Part shown: positions 15,728 to 24,394 of the stretch, one piece after another
How the letters are laid out: each line of letters starts with the position of its first letter
How positions within the stretch are numbered: the stretch's first letter is position 1
Assembly (NCBI GenBank): GCA_904419875.1
Contig: CAJFTG010000007.1
Coordinates: 1 to 64,000 of the forward strand
Reading direction: 5' to 3'
DNA: 64,000 bases
DNA from: Candidatus Avimonas caecicola
Lineage (GTDB): Bacteria; Bacillota; Clostridia; Oscillospirales; Acutalibacteraceae
The notes under the pieces: model-generated
What the model was told of the DNA's origin: nothing
What the model saw: the letters and a program-made list of their open reading frames with translations, nothing else
Databases searched by the model: none
Program-made: the position numbers and the translations under genes

Positions 15728-16990
15728 ATGGGTATGACAATGACGCAGAAAATCCTGGCGGCCCACGCGGGTCTGCCGGAGGTCAAGGCCGGGCAGCTGA
15801 TCGAAGCCAAGCTGGATCTCTGCCTGGGCAACGACATCACCTCCCCCGTGGCGGTCAACGAGTTTGAACGCTGCGGCGCCTGCGGTGTGTTTGACCGGTC
15901 CCGCGTGGCGCTGGTGATGGATCACTTTACCCCGAACAAGGACATCAAGGCGGCCGAGCAGGTCAAACGGGTGCGGGAGTTTGCCGGCAAATACGACATT
16001 GAGAATTTCTTCGATGTGGGCCGGATGGGCGTGGAGCACGCCGTCCTGCCGGAGCAGGGGCTGGTCGGCCCCGGCGACTGCATCATCGGCGCGGACAGCC
16101 ACACCTGCACCTACGGCGCGCTGGGCGCGTTTTCCACCGGCGTGGGCTCCACCGACCTGGCGGCCGGCATGGCCACCGGCACCGCGTGGTTTAAGGTCCC
16201 CTCCGCGCTGAAGGTCGTGCTGACCGGCAAGCCGGGGCGGTACGTCGGCGGCAAGGACGTGATCCTGCATCTGATCGGCAGGATCGGGGTGGACGGCGCG
16301 CTGTACCGTTCGCTGGAATTCACCGGCCCCGGCGTGGCCGCCCTCACCATGGACGACCGCCTGTGCATCGCCAACATGGCGATCGAAGCCGGCGCGAAAA
16401 ACGGCATCTTCCCGGTGGACGCGGTGACCATGGCGTATGTGGAGGGCCGCTTCCAGCGCACCCCGGTGGTGTACGAGGCGGACGCCGACGCGGAATACGA
16501 CGAGGTAATTGAGATCGACCTCGCTTCCCTGCGGCCCACCGTCGCGTTCCCCCACCTGCCGGAGAACACCCGGACCATCGACGAATGCGGCGGGCAGGTC
16601 AAGATCGACCAGGCGGTGATCGGCTCCTGCACCAACGGACGGATCGAGGACCTGCGCGCCGCCGCCGAGATTCTGAAAGGCCGCAAGGTGGCCAAGGGCG
16701 TGCGCTGTATCGTGATCCCCGCTACCCAGCAGATCTGGCTGGACGCCATGCACGAAGGGCTGTTCGATATCTTCGTCGAGGCCGGCGCGGTGGTGTCCAC
16801 CCCAACCTGCGGCCCCTGCCTGGGCGGCCATATGGGCATCCTTGCCGCGGGCGAGCGGGCGGTTTCCACCACCAACCGCAACTTTGTCGGCCGGATGGGC
16901 CATGTGGACAGCGAGGTGTATCTCTCCAACCCCTACGTGGCGGCGGCGTCCGCCGTCACCGGCTATATCAGCGACCCGGCGGCGCTGTAA
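15728..16990 (+). CDS. leuC: 3-isopropylmalate/citramalate dehydratase, large subunit
   Basis: The large subunit of the aconitase-type hydro-lyase that isomerises 2-isopropylmalate in leucine synthesis and (R)-citramalate in the CimA route. The 420 residues match the short bacterial/archaeal LeuC form. Cluster ligands are the Cys of GSCTNGR (near 301) and the two Cys of TPTCGPC (near 361 and 364), which hold a [4Fe-4S] cluster. [13 protein letters not shown] near 120 is a substrate-binding motif of the family. AGGAGG is ten bases before the ATG. In this operon the partner synthase is CimA, so I infer that citramalate is a main substrate here; a dual role cannot be excluded. leuB is not in the window. 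Confidence 0.94.
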   Translation: MGMTMTQKILAAHAGLPEVKAGQLIEAKLDLCLGNDITSPVAVNEFERCGACGVFDRSRVALVMDHFTPNKDIKAAEQVKRVREFAGKYDIENFFDVGRMGVEHAVLPEQGLVGPGDCIIGADSHTCTYGALGAFSTGVGSTDLAAGMATGTAWFKVPSALKVVLTGKPGRYVGGKDVILHLIGRIGVDGALYRSLEFTGPGVAALTMDDRLCIANMAIEAGAKNGIFPVDAVTMAYVEGRFQRTPVVYEADADAEYDEVIEIDLASLRPTVAFPHLPENTRTIDECGGQVKIDQAVIGSCTNGRIEDLRAAAEILKGRKVAKGVRCIVIPATQQIWLDAMHEGLFDIFVEAGAVVSTPTCGPCLGGHMGILAAGERAVSTTNRNFVGRMGHVDSEVYLSNPYVAAASAVTGYISDPAAL

Positions 16991-17029
16991 CGGCGGCGCT
17001 CCAATCAGCGTGAAAGGATGGTCAACAAT

Positions 17030-17518
17030 ATGATTGCACAGGGCAGAGTCCATAAATACGGCGATAACGTCGATACCGACGTTATCATCCCCGCCCGCTA
17101 CCTCAACACCTCCCGGCATGAGGAGCTCGCCGCGCACTGCATGGAGGATATCGACAAGGATTTTGTTAAGAACGTGAAGGCCGGCGACATCATGGTCGCT
17201 CAAAAGAATTTCGGCTGCGGCTCCTCCCGCGAGCACGCGCCCATCGCGATCAAGGCGAGCGGCATCTCCTGCGTCATCGCCTCCACCTTCGCCCGCATTT
17301 TCTACCGCAACGCCATCAATATCGGGCTGGCAATCCTTGAATGCGACGAGGCGGCCCGCGACATCCGGGCCGGCGACGAGGTCAAGGTGGATTTCGATAC
17401 GGGGCTGATTGAAAACCTTACCACCGGGAAGACCTACCAGGCCGAGCCGTTCCCGCCCTTTATCCAGAACATCATTGCGAAGGGCGGCCTGCTCAACGCC
17501 ATCAAGGACCGCCTGTAA
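17030..17518 (+). CDS. leuD: 3-isopropylmalate/citramalate dehydratase, small subunit
   Basis: The 162-residue swivel-domain subunit that completes LeuC. The N-terminal [15 protein letters not shown] and the loop [12 protein letters not shown] are the family signatures for substrate specificity and binding. I prefer the ATG at 17030 because GAAAGGA lies eleven bases before it and the product then starts directly with [13 protein letters not shown]; the ATG at 17018 overlaps that site. It is the last gene of the operon, followed by a terminator at 17538. Together the five genes cover citramalate formation, its isomerisation and the acetohydroxy acid synthase step; the dehydrogenase, ilvC, ilvD and the transaminase must be elsewhere. 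Confidence 0.94.
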   Translation: MIAQGRVHKYGDNVDTDVIIPARYLNTSRHEELAAHCMEDIDKDFVKNVKAGDIMVAQKNFGCGSSREHAPIAIKASGISCVIASTFARIFYRNAINIGLAILECDEAARDIRAGDEVKVDFDTGLIENLTTGKTYQAEPFPPFIQNIIAKGGLLNAIKDRL

Positions 17519-17537
17519 AGCGGAAAACGGACAAATC

Positions 17538-17581
17538 AAAAAGCACATGGCTCCGTTCGGCGCGGAGCCATGTGCTTTTTT
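17538..17581. terminator. Terminator of the isoleucine operon
   Basis: A 17-bp stem (17538-17554 with 17564-17580, core GCACATGGCTCC) has an A-run before it and a T-run after it. It may also serve the MATE gene that comes from the other side. Confidence 0.92.
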
Positions 17582-17736
17582 CATCGGGGGATGGCAGGCA
17601 GGGAACGGCAGGAGACGCCCGCGGGCCGCAGGCGGCGGAGTGCGGCGGCCGGTCCTCTGCGGTTCCGCCGGGACCCGCCCGGCGGCAGGCGCGGCACGGC
17701 GCGCGGACGGGACCGGCGGGTTCCCGCGCCGTATCG

Positions 17737-19116
17737 TCAGATCACCCGGATGGACTTCCATTTCCCCCGCCAGAAGCGGATGACAAAGCAGGTGTCACGC
17801 ACCACCCAGTCCACAAACATCGCCAACCAGACGCCCAGCAGCTGCAGGCCCAGCCCCCAGGGGCTGGCAAGCACATAGCTCAGGCAGATGCGGAATACAA
17901 ACATCGAAACCATGGAGACGACCATGGTGAAGATCACGTCGCCGGAAGCGCGCAGCGCGTTGGGCAGGGTAAAGGAAAGAGGCCAGACCAGGCCGGTGAA
18001 AACGGCGCACCAGCGCAGCACGTCGGTCGCCATGGCGGCCGACGCCGGGCTGAGGCTGAACAGGGATACCAGCGGCCCGGCAATCAGGAACAGGATAAGG
18101 CACAGCGCGCCCATGGAAAGATAGGTGACGCCCATCAGCTTTTTGGTGTAGGAAACCGCTTCCTTCACCCGTCCGGCCCCCATGCATTGCCCCACCACGG
18201 TGATGAGGGCCAGGCCGATCGCCTGCCCGGGCACATTGATGACGCTGGCGACGCTGTTGGAAATCGCGTTGGCGGCTACGGCGTTGGTCCCAAAGGAGGT
18301 GATCAGGCTGAGCACCAGCAGCTTGCCGATCTGGAACAGGCCGTTTTCCAGACCGTTGGGGATGCCGACCACCAGGATCCGGCGGACCATGCCGCCCTTG
18401 AACTCAAAGTGGAACAGCCGTTCGATGCGCAGCGGGCCGCCGTGCCGCTGCAGCAGAACCAGGATAACCACCGCCGCCACAACACGGGAAACCAGGGTGC
18501 CGATGCCGGCGCCGAGCGCTCCCATCCCGAAGCCGTAAATCAGGATGGCGTTAACCGAGATGTTGACAATATTGACCAGCAGGGAGTTGAACATCGACAC
18601 CTTGCTGTCGCCCATGGAACGGAAAAGAGCCGCCCCGGCGTTATAGACGGCCATGAAGGGATAGGCGAGCGCCGTAGAGAGAAAATAGGTCAGCGCGCTG
18701 TCCATAACGTCCGGCTCGATGCTGCCGAAAACCAGGGAGAGGATATGCTGACGGAATACCAGGGCCAGCACCATCAGGGCGGTGGACACGGCGGTTACGG
18801 TATACAGCAGCTGCTTCGCGGCGGTGCGGGCGTTGTGGGTATCCTGCCTCCCCAGATACTGCGAAACAATCACCGTGCCTCCGGTGGAAAGCGCGGCAAA
18901 AATCTGGATGAGCAGAAGGTTGATGCCGTCCACCAGGGAGACGCCGGAAACCGCGGCTTCCCCGGAGGTGGTCACCATCACCGTGTCGGCCATGCCGACG
19001 CTCATCAGCAGGAACTGCTCGATGACCAGGGGGATAATCAGCCGGACCAGCGACCGGCGGTCAAACAGAGGGACGGACGGCGCCTGAGGCGCCGGGGCAG
19101 TAACGGTTGTTTGCAC
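17737..19116 (-). CDS. MATE family multidrug/metabolite exporter
   Basis: A 459-residue membrane protein with about twelve hydrophobic helices in two homologous halves, as in the MATE (NorM-like) antiporters that export organic cations with sodium or protons. The start of each MatE half is visible: IIPLVIEQFLLMSVGMADTVMV near 27 and, in the second half, GIPNGLENGLFQIGKLLV near 253. VDGINLLL and ALFRSMGD are further family markers. The start is a GTG at 19116 with AGGAAGG thirteen bases before it, a rather long gap, so a start a few codons later is possible. The gene is alone; substrate unknown. An uncharacterised hairpin GCCACC-gaaa-GGTGGC lies upstream at 19227-19242. Confidence 0.92.
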   Translation of the reverse strand: MQTTVTAPAPQAPSVPLFDRRSLVRLIIPLVIEQFLLMSVGMADTVMVTTSGEAAVSGVSLVDGINLLLIQIFAALSTGGTVIVSQYLGRQDTHNARTAAKQLLYTVTAVSTALMVLALVFRQHILSLVFGSIEPDVMDSALTYFLSTALAYPFMAVYNAGAALFRSMGDSKVSMFNSLLVNIVNISVNAILIYGFGMGALGAGIGTLVSRVVAAVVILVLLQRHGGPLRIERLFHFEFKGGMVRRILVVGIPNGLENGLFQIGKLLVLSLITSFGTNAVAANAISNSVASVINVPGQAIGLALITVVGQCMGAGRVKEAVSYTKKLMGVTYLSMGALCLILFLIAGPLVSLFSLSPASAAMATDVLRWCAVFTGLVWPLSFTLPNALRASGDVIFTMVVSMVSMFVFRICLSYVLASPWGLGLQLLGVWLAMFVDWVVRDTCFVIRFWRGKWKSIRVI

Positions 19117-19358
19117 GCTTGCTTCAGACCTTCCTGTTTTTCTCTCCCAGGTCGTCTTTTTTCGACTTCTGTATTGAATAAAAAGATGGTAAACGCCTTG
19201 CCGCTTCTTGCTGAGTGTTTATAGATGCCACCGAAAGGTGGCTTAAAAGCTGACTTTTTCATGTATTGTCTTAAACTTGTTTATATCGCTTTATGTCTTC
19301 TCTTTGTAAGCCTGGGCGTCAAAAAAGCGTCAAGCAACAAAACGCAACCTTAAAAATA

Positions 19359-20084
19359 TCAATTTCCGTATTGATACGGCACAAAAGGCAAAATCGCCCA
19401 GGTGACATCGTCTGCCGATCTGTTTCTGGAGTCCAACTCCTTATACCCAACAGTTGCCTGTTCACAGGGGTATTTGCTGCAATTGAGGCAAGTGTCTAAT
19501 TCTTTTGTTTGCAAGCATTTTAACGGCTCACACAGTTCGCTTCCATCACGGTGGCAATGACAATCTGGCGTATCACAACCTGTGCAACGCAAACTCCAGT
19601 CAGAAACACCATATACCGCAGATAAGTGTGGAATTAACATGTCTCTGAAATCCTTGGTGATCTTTGTATAATGCACACAAAGGTCACATCGATGTCCACA
19701 TTTTCCATAAACCGCATTTTCTTTGGAAAAGGGCTTGCGGTTAGGTTTTTTCTTAATTATGATTAACTTTTTTATTTCTTCCAAGACTTGCAATGTCACA
19801 ACATCAATAAACATCCATTTGCCGTCATGATATGTTTTTGCGTTGTCGTAATAATCTAAAATGTACTGTGAAAATTCATTTCTTACATTTTCAAATTTTT
19901 CACGCTCGGCTTTACCGAAAATAATTAAAAAAACAAGCTTATCCTCTTTTAAGTAAATAGTTAAAATGGTTTTTTTACCTTGTTTGAATTTCAGTTCCTC
20001 TTTCCCATCGCCAACCTCATTAAGCTGGTATTTGCCGCGCATAAATTTTACTGTTTCAAGTTTTACTGTTTCGAGTTCAGTCAT
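19359..20084 (-). CDS. DUF3788 - DUF3795 fusion protein
   Basis: The 241-residue product combines two domains of unknown function. The N-terminal 130 residues match DUF3788 in pattern (YLKEDKLVFLIIFG, YHDGKWMFIDV, then a basic IKKKPNRK end). The C-terminal part is a Cys-rich DUF3795 module: CGHRCDLCVHY, CTGCDTPDCHCH, CEPLKC and CLNCSKYPCE, which should bind zinc or an iron-sulfur cluster. I start at the ATG at 20084 preceded by GGGCGGTGA. The gene is much richer in A and T than all its neighbours, which points to recent transfer. The typical genomic context of these domains does not give a function. A second DUF3795 gene is at 53000. Confidence 0.85.
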   Translation of the reverse strand: MTELETVKLETVKFMRGKYQLNEVGDGKEELKFKQGKKTILTIYLKEDKLVFLIIFGKAEREKFENVRNEFSQYILDYYDNAKTYHDGKWMFIDVVTLQVLEEIKKLIIIKKKPNRKPFSKENAVYGKCGHRCDLCVHYTKITKDFRDMLIPHLSAVYGVSDWSLRCTGCDTPDCHCHRDGSELCEPLKCLQTKELDTCLNCSKYPCEQATVGYKELDSRNRSADDVTWAILPFVPYQYGN

Positions 20085-20102
20085 TTGTACTTCACCGCCC
20101 AA

Positions 20103-20837
20103 TATAAATATTCTTCACGTTCCGGGTGATTTTCCCCGAAAAGATTGTACCATATTTTATGCTTGTTTTCCACTCCAATCGAAGTGAGCCCATGGATAGT
20201 CATTTGCAAAAACCGAATCGGGTTTGGGAGCATCCCCAGTTCATGGGAAGAGGGAAGAACCCTCTTCCCATGAACTGGGGAACTTTTTGCGCTTCAGAAT
20301 CGGGATAAGAAAGGAACCAAATCCCATCCAATTGATTTAGACCGGCCCCTACGGTATCGATATTATACCAACATTTCAGCGATGTTCGATCGTCGAACAG
20401 ATTAAAATGGTCAAGCGGGACCTCTTGTTCCCATTCAACAAACCAATATGGCAACGGTCGTTTTGTGACCGCAATATTCGAAGCGGAGGGCCGCCGTAGA
20501 TCGGAGACATTGATGAAAACCCATTCAGATGGCGGGAAGATGAATTGCGTGCAAATTGTTACGTAATAGGCACCAAAGCCATTGAAACAAAAGCATTCAT
20601 GCGCTTTCTTGGGGTTCCTGCATTGCCACGACAATTTTTTATTATAGCAAGCCGGCGCCCGATACACAATCCGCTTTTCAAATTTTTTCGGCAGGCGGGA
20701 AACGGCCGCTTGACATTTTCCGGCGCAAACAGTACTCTGTATGTCAAAAGGCCTCGCCCCCCGGGATACCTTCCGCTTCCCGGAGGTTTGGGGCGGTTCC
20801 GCTTTCACGAATGCAGGCACGGCGGGAAGGGGGAAGA
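20103..20837. other. Gene-less stretch, probably decayed mobile or foreign DNA
   Basis: I see no intact gene in these 735 bases. The left part is as AT-rich as the DUF3788 gene beside it. It holds the 21-bp inverted repeat at 20234-20280. Read on the minus strand near 20555-20590, GAYYVTICTQ resembles the start of REP-associated Y1 transposases, but the frame soon loses any likeness. GC content rises again towards the methyltransferase gene. Confidence 0.5.
20234..20280. repeat. Perfect 21-bp inverted repeat
   Basis: Arms of 21 bases (20234-20254 and 20260-20280, core GTTCATGGGAAGAGGG) enclose AAGAA. AACTTTTTGC follows on the plus strand, so it could end transcription, or it could be the end hairpin of a lost single-strand transposon. 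Confidence 0.85.
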
Positions 20838-21659
20838 ATGATGCACGGAGAGAACGGTATGCCGGCGGCCAACGGGCTGGGGTGGACATTTGACACGGTT
20901 GCCTCAGCCTATGAAAAATTCCGGCCGGGATATGTGGACGAACTGTACCGCACGCTTTTTCGCTACGTTCCCATTGATGAAACGAGCAATGTGGCGGAGA
21001 TCGGTATTGGCGGCGGACAGGCCACCCTTCCGGTGCTGCGCACGGGATGCAGACTGACCGCGGTGGAATACGGGGCGCATTTCTGCGAGCTCTGTCGGGA
21101 GAAATTCAGGGATTATCCCAACTTTTCCGTTGTCATGGGCAAATTTGAGGATGTCGCCTTGAAAAGCCATGCGTTTGACCTGATCTATTCGGCTTCCGCG
21201 TTTCATTGGGTGCCGGAAGAGATCGGCTATCCCAAAGTTTTCTCCCTGCTGAAAAACGGCGGCGTGTTTGCCCGGTTCGCCAATCATCCGGATCGCGGCA
21301 AGGCCAACCCTGCGCTTTCGCGGGAGATCGATGCGATCTATGCCGAATATTATTACAAGTATTATGACAAAAAGCCGGAGAAGCAAAAGGCGTACAGCGA
21401 AGAGCAGGCCCGCCGCAGAGCGGCGGTCGCGGAGAAATACGGCTTCACGGATATCCGGTACGCGCTCTTTTTCAGGACGCGGACCTTCTCCGCCAGGGAG
21501 TACGTCCGGCTGCTCGGCACGTATTCCGACCATATCGCCATGGAGGAAAAGCAGCGGATGGCGTTTTTCTCCAGAATGGAAGAAGCGATTGACAGGCATG
21601 GCGGAAAAATCGTGCTCTTCGATACCATCGACCTGGAGCTTGCCAGGAAAAGCGGATGA
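20838..21659 (+). CDS. Class I SAM-dependent methyltransferase
   Basis: A 273-residue cytoplasmic methyltransferase. Motif I is VAEIGIGGGQ (about 53-62), the acidic end of strand 2 is in TAVEYG, and DLIYSASAFHW (about 115-125) is the motif IV region of the Methyltransf_11 group. A C-terminal helical part with YYYKYYDKKPEKQKAYSEEQ follows. The overall layout resembles trans-aconitate/ubiquinone-type small-molecule methyltransferases, but the substrate is unknown. GGAAGGGGGA precedes the ATG at 20838; the ATG at 20841 is equally possible. The gene stands next to the AT-rich island and converges on prfB. Confidence 0.85.
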   Translation: MMHGENGMPAANGLGWTFDTVASAYEKFRPGYVDELYRTLFRYVPIDETSNVAEIGIGGGQATLPVLRTGCRLTAVEYGAHFCELCREKFRDYPNFSVVMGKFEDVALKSHAFDLIYSASAFHWVPEEIGYPKVFSLLKNGGVFARFANHPDRGKANPALSREIDAIYAEYYYKYYDKKPEKQKAYSEEQARRRAAVAEKYGFTDIRYALFFRTRTFSAREYVRLLGTYSDHIAMEEKQRMAFFSRMEEAIDRHGGKIVLFDTIDLELARKSG

Positions 21660-21708
21660 TGCCGGCGTCCCTGCCTGTGACGAGGGAAGCGGCGCGCGTT
21701 ATGCGCGA

Positions 21709-21764
21709 TAAAAAGCGGAAAAGAGGGGAGCCGCCTTTGTCCATGGCTTTCCTCTTTTCCGCTT
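21709..21764 (-). terminator. Terminator of prfB
   Basis: AAGCGGAAAAGAGG (21713-21726) pairs with its complement (21751-21764) around a loop with a smaller inner stem. On the minus strand the stem is followed by TTTTTATC, so it ends prfB. It may also slow read-through from the methyltransferase gene. Confidence 0.8.
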
Positions 21765-21849
21765 AGGATGGCTCTCAGAACATGGGGACGCACCGGACTC
21801 CTGCGACGCCGCGCAAACGGCGCTCCGGCCGGACGGCCCCTTCCGCCGC

Positions 21850-22983
21850 TTATTCCTTATAGCCGAGCGTTCCGTTTGCCGCCGCCTTGAGGTAGGCGTT
21901 GACAAAACCGTCCAGGTCGCCGTCCATCACGGCGGCGATGTTGCCGGTCTCAAAGCCGGTGCGGTGGTCCTTGACCAGGGTGTAGGGCATGAAAACATAG
22001 GAGCGGATCTGACTGCCCCACGCGATCTGGGCCTGCCCTCCCTTGATGTCCTCGATTTTGTCGTAATGCTCGCGCTCCTTGATCTCCACCAGCTTGGACT
22101 TGAGCATCTTCATCGCCACGTCGCGGTTCTGGAACTGGCTGCGCTCGTTCTGGCAGGCGACCACGATGCCGGTGGGGATGTGGGTGATCCGCACGGCGGA
22201 TTCGGTCTTGTTGACGTGCTGGCCGCCCGCGCCGCCCGAGCGGTAGGTGTCCACCTTCAGATCCTCCGGCCGGATTTCCACCTCAATGTCGTCGTCGATC
22301 TCCGGGATGACCTCCAGCGCGGCAAAGGAGGTGTGCCGCCGGCCGGAAGCGTCGAAGGGGGAGACCCGCACCAGGCGGTGTACCCCCGATTCCCCCTTGA
22401 GGTAGCCATAGGCGTTCAGCCCTTCGATCAGGATGGAGGCGCTCTTCAGCCCGGCCTCGTCCCCGTCCAGGTAATCGAGAATCTTGTATTTGAAGCCATG
22501 CCGTTCCGCCCAGTGGGTATACATGCGGTAAAGCATCTCGGCCCAGTCCTGCGCCTCGGTGCCGCCTGCGCCCGCGTGGAAGGTGAGAATGGCGTTCTTG
22601 GCGTCGTATTCGCCGGAGAGCAGGGTGGACAGCCGCTGCTCCTCCATGGAAGCCTGCACCTTGTCCACCCCGGCGGTGCATTCCTCCAGCAGGGAAAGGT
22701 CGCCCTCCTCATTTGCCAGCTCAATCAGGGTCAGGGTATCGTTATAGGCGTCCACCAGCGCGGCGTAGCCGTCCACCCTGCCTTTGAGATTGGCGGAACG
22801 CTGCAGGATCGCCTGTGCGTTTTCCATATCGTCCCAGAAGTTCGGAGCGGCCGCCTTTTCCTCCAGTTCGGCCAGCTCCTTCCGGCTTTGGGTCAGGCCC
22901 AGAGCGCCGGCCAGGTCGTCGATATCCGGCTTTAAGCCTTCCAGCCGCAGCCGCAGTTCGTCAAATTCCAGCATGGGTTTCAT
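21850..22983 (-). CDS. prfB: Peptide chain release factor 2
   Basis: RF2 reads the stop codons UGA and UAA and triggers peptide release. The 377 residues are complete. The anticodon-like SPF is at 208-210 and the catalytic GGQ at 253-255 within RSGGAGGQHVNKTES. Most bacterial prfB genes need a programmed +1 frameshift near codon 26, at CUU-UGA-C. Here the frame is open from the first codon: codons 29-31 read GGC-CTG-ACC (22891-22899), as if one base of such a site had been lost, so this autoregulation is absent. Two ATGs are possible, 22983 and 22974; AAGGTAAAGG directly upstream suits the second one at least as well. The terminator at 21709 follows. Confidence 0.96.
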   Translation of the reverse strand: MKPMLEFDELRLRLEGLKPDIDDLAGALGLTQSRKELAELEEKAAAPNFWDDMENAQAILQRSANLKGRVDGYAALVDAYNDTLTLIELANEEGDLSLLEECTAGVDKVQASMEEQRLSTLLSGEYDAKNAILTFHAGAGGTEAQDWAEMLYRMYTHWAERHGFKYKILDYLDGDEAGLKSASILIEGLNAYGYLKGESGVHRLVRVSPFDASGRRHTSFAALEVIPEIDDDIEVEIRPEDLKVDTYRSGGAGGQHVNKTESAVRITHIPTGIVVACQNERSQFQNRDVAMKMLKSKLVEIKEREHYDKIEDIKGGQAQIAWGSQIRSYVFMPYTLVKDHRTGFETGNIAAVMDGDLDGFVNAYLKAAANGTLGYKE

Positions 22984-23144
22984 CCTTTACCTTAAAATCG
23001 GGCGCCGACGCCCGGGGACGCTTATAGAGTAAAATGGCAAAAGCCTTTTTCATTATAGGGGATTTGCCGCGCCTTGTAAAGGGGGCTTCGGCTCGCCTCT
23101 CCGTCCCAAAGCGGAAAAATCCCCGGAAAAAGCGGCGGCGGGGC

Positions 23145-23173
23145 TTGACGGAACAGGATTGTCCTGATATACT
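23145..23173 (+). promoter_or_regulatory. Promoter of rpsF-ssb-rpsR
   Basis: TTGACG (23145-23150) and TATACT (23168-23173) are 17 bases apart. The leader of about 90 bases contains a stem GGCGCG/CGCGCC (23192-23212) flanked by CCGAAA on both sides; in many bacteria the S6-S18 complex binds a structure in this leader, but I cannot confirm the motif. Confidence 0.85.
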
Positions 23174-23270
23174 ATTTTGGTGCCGAAAAACGGCGCGGCG
23201 CTTTTGCGCGCCGAAATATCCTTGCTCCGGCCGGCGAGCCGGGGCCATCAGACCATGAGGAGGTGCAAAA

Positions 23271-23570
23271 ATGCCCACAGTCAAAGGTTCCTATGAGGCC
23301 GTATTTATCTTCTCCATGACGCTGGGGGAGGAAGGCATCGCCGCGATGTCCGAGAAGTTCAAAACGCTGATCGAGCAGAACGCGGAACTTGGCGAGGTGG
23401 ACGAATGGGGGAAGCGCAGGCTCGCTTACCTGATCAACGATGAAGCGGAAGGCTTCTACGTGCTGTACAAGTTCGTCAGCGGCCCGGAATTCCCGGCCGA
23501 GCTCGACCGCGTCAGCAAGATCACGGACGGTGTCCTCCGCTCCCTGATCGTGCGCAACGACAAGAAATAA
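23271..23570 (+). CDS. rpsF: 30S ribosomal protein S6
   Basis: S6 binds 16S rRNA together with S18 on the platform of the small subunit. The 99 residues match the family length, with the opening YEAVFIFSMTLGEEGI and the core WGKRRLAYLINDEAEGFYVLYKF that forms the central beta strands. A strong AGGAGG lies eight bases before the ATG at 23271. The order rpsF-ssb-rpsR is conserved in Firmicutes and ties the replication protein SSB to ribosomal protein supply. No glutamate tail of the E. coli type is present; the protein ends in NDKK. Confidence 0.97.
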   Translation: MPTVKGSYEAVFIFSMTLGEEGIAAMSEKFKTLIEQNAELGEVDEWGKRRLAYLINDEAEGFYVLYKFVSGPEFPAELDRVSKITDGVLRSLIVRNDKK

Positions 23571-23584
23571 GGAGGGGAACGAAT

Positions 23585-24040
23585 ATGCTGAACGTGGTTT
23601 GCCTGATGGGCCGCCTGGCGGCGGACCCGGAGCTCCGGCACACGCAGTCCCAGATTCCGGTCACCAGCTTCCGCATTGCGGTGGACCGGACGTTCCAATC
23701 CAAGGGCCAGGAGAAGCAGACCGACTGGATTGACATTGTGGCCTGGCGGAACACCGCGGAATTTGTGACGCGGTATTTCCACAAGGGCTCGATGATCGCC
23801 GTGCAGGGAAGCCTCCAGACCCGTTCCTACACCGACAGGGACGGCAACAAACGCACCGCGGTTGAGGTGGTTGCCGACAACGTGTTCTTTGGCGAATCCA
23901 AGCGCAACAGCGACAGCGCCCCTGCCGCCGGCCGCTACGATTCCCAGGTCCCGCAGTTCAGCGAGGCCGCGCCCGCCTTCTCCACCGCCGGCTCCGGCGA
24001 TTTTGAGGAGATCGTCGGGGACGACGAGCTGCCGTTCTGA
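23585..24040 (+). CDS. ssb: Single-stranded DNA-binding protein
   Basis: SSB coats single-stranded DNA during replication, repair and recombination. The OB fold covers residues 1-105, beginning MLNVVCLMGRLAADPELR and containing WIDIVAWRNTAEFV, followed by a short flexible Ala/Ser-rich linker. The acidic tip DDELPF at the end is the docking site for partner proteins. At 151 residues the linker is short, as in many Clostridia. GGAGGGGA precedes the ATG. It lies between rpsF and rpsR in the same transcript. Confidence 0.97.
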   Translation: MLNVVCLMGRLAADPELRHTQSQIPVTSFRIAVDRTFQSKGQEKQTDWIDIVAWRNTAEFVTRYFHKGSMIAVQGSLQTRSYTDRDGNKRTAVEVVADNVFFGESKRNSDSAPAAGRYDSQVPQFSEAAPAFSTAGSGDFEEIVGDDELPF

Positions 24041-24090
24041 CAGAACGCGCGGGCCCTCACTACTTTTAGATGTAAAGGAGGCCAACAGCC

Positions 24091-24342
24091 ATGGCTGACA
24101 GACCCGAGAGACCGGAACGCCCCCGCGGCCGCAAGGGCCGCCGCAAGGTGTGCAGCTTCTGCGTCGATAAGATCGATACCATCGACTACAAGGATGTGGC
24201 GCGCCTGCGCCGGTTCATGTCCGAGCGGGCGAAGATCCTTCCCCGCCGTGTGACCGGCACCTGCGCCCGCCATCAGAGGGAGCTGACCGTTGCGATCAAA
24301 CGCGCGCGTCATATCGCCCTCCTTCCGTATGTGAACGATTGA
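24091..24342 (+). CDS. rpsR: 30S ribosomal protein S18
   Basis: S18 pairs with S6 on the small-subunit platform. The 83 residues carry a basic N-terminus (about 1-27) and the conserved core [23 protein letters not shown], then RGKILPRR-like [16 protein letters not shown] plus the later TGTC gives three Cys, in line with the zinc-binding C+ form of S18; I see no second zinc-free copy in the window. AAAGGAGG lies before the ATG. It closes the rpsF operon, with the terminator at 24357 just behind. Confidence 0.97.
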   Translation: MADRPERPERPRGRKGRRKVCSFCVDKIDTIDYKDVARLRRFMSERAKILPRRVTGTCARHQRELTVAIKRARHIALLPYVND

Positions 24343-24356
24343 CCGCAGCGGATAAA

Positions 24357-24394
24357 AGCCGCCGGCCCCTGGGGCCGGCGGCTTTGCGTTTTTC
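24357..24394 (+). terminator. Terminator after rpsR
   Basis: GCCGCCGGCCCC (24358-24369) is followed by its complement GGGGCCGGCGGC (24371-24382), then TTTGCGTTTTTCC. Confidence 0.85.
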
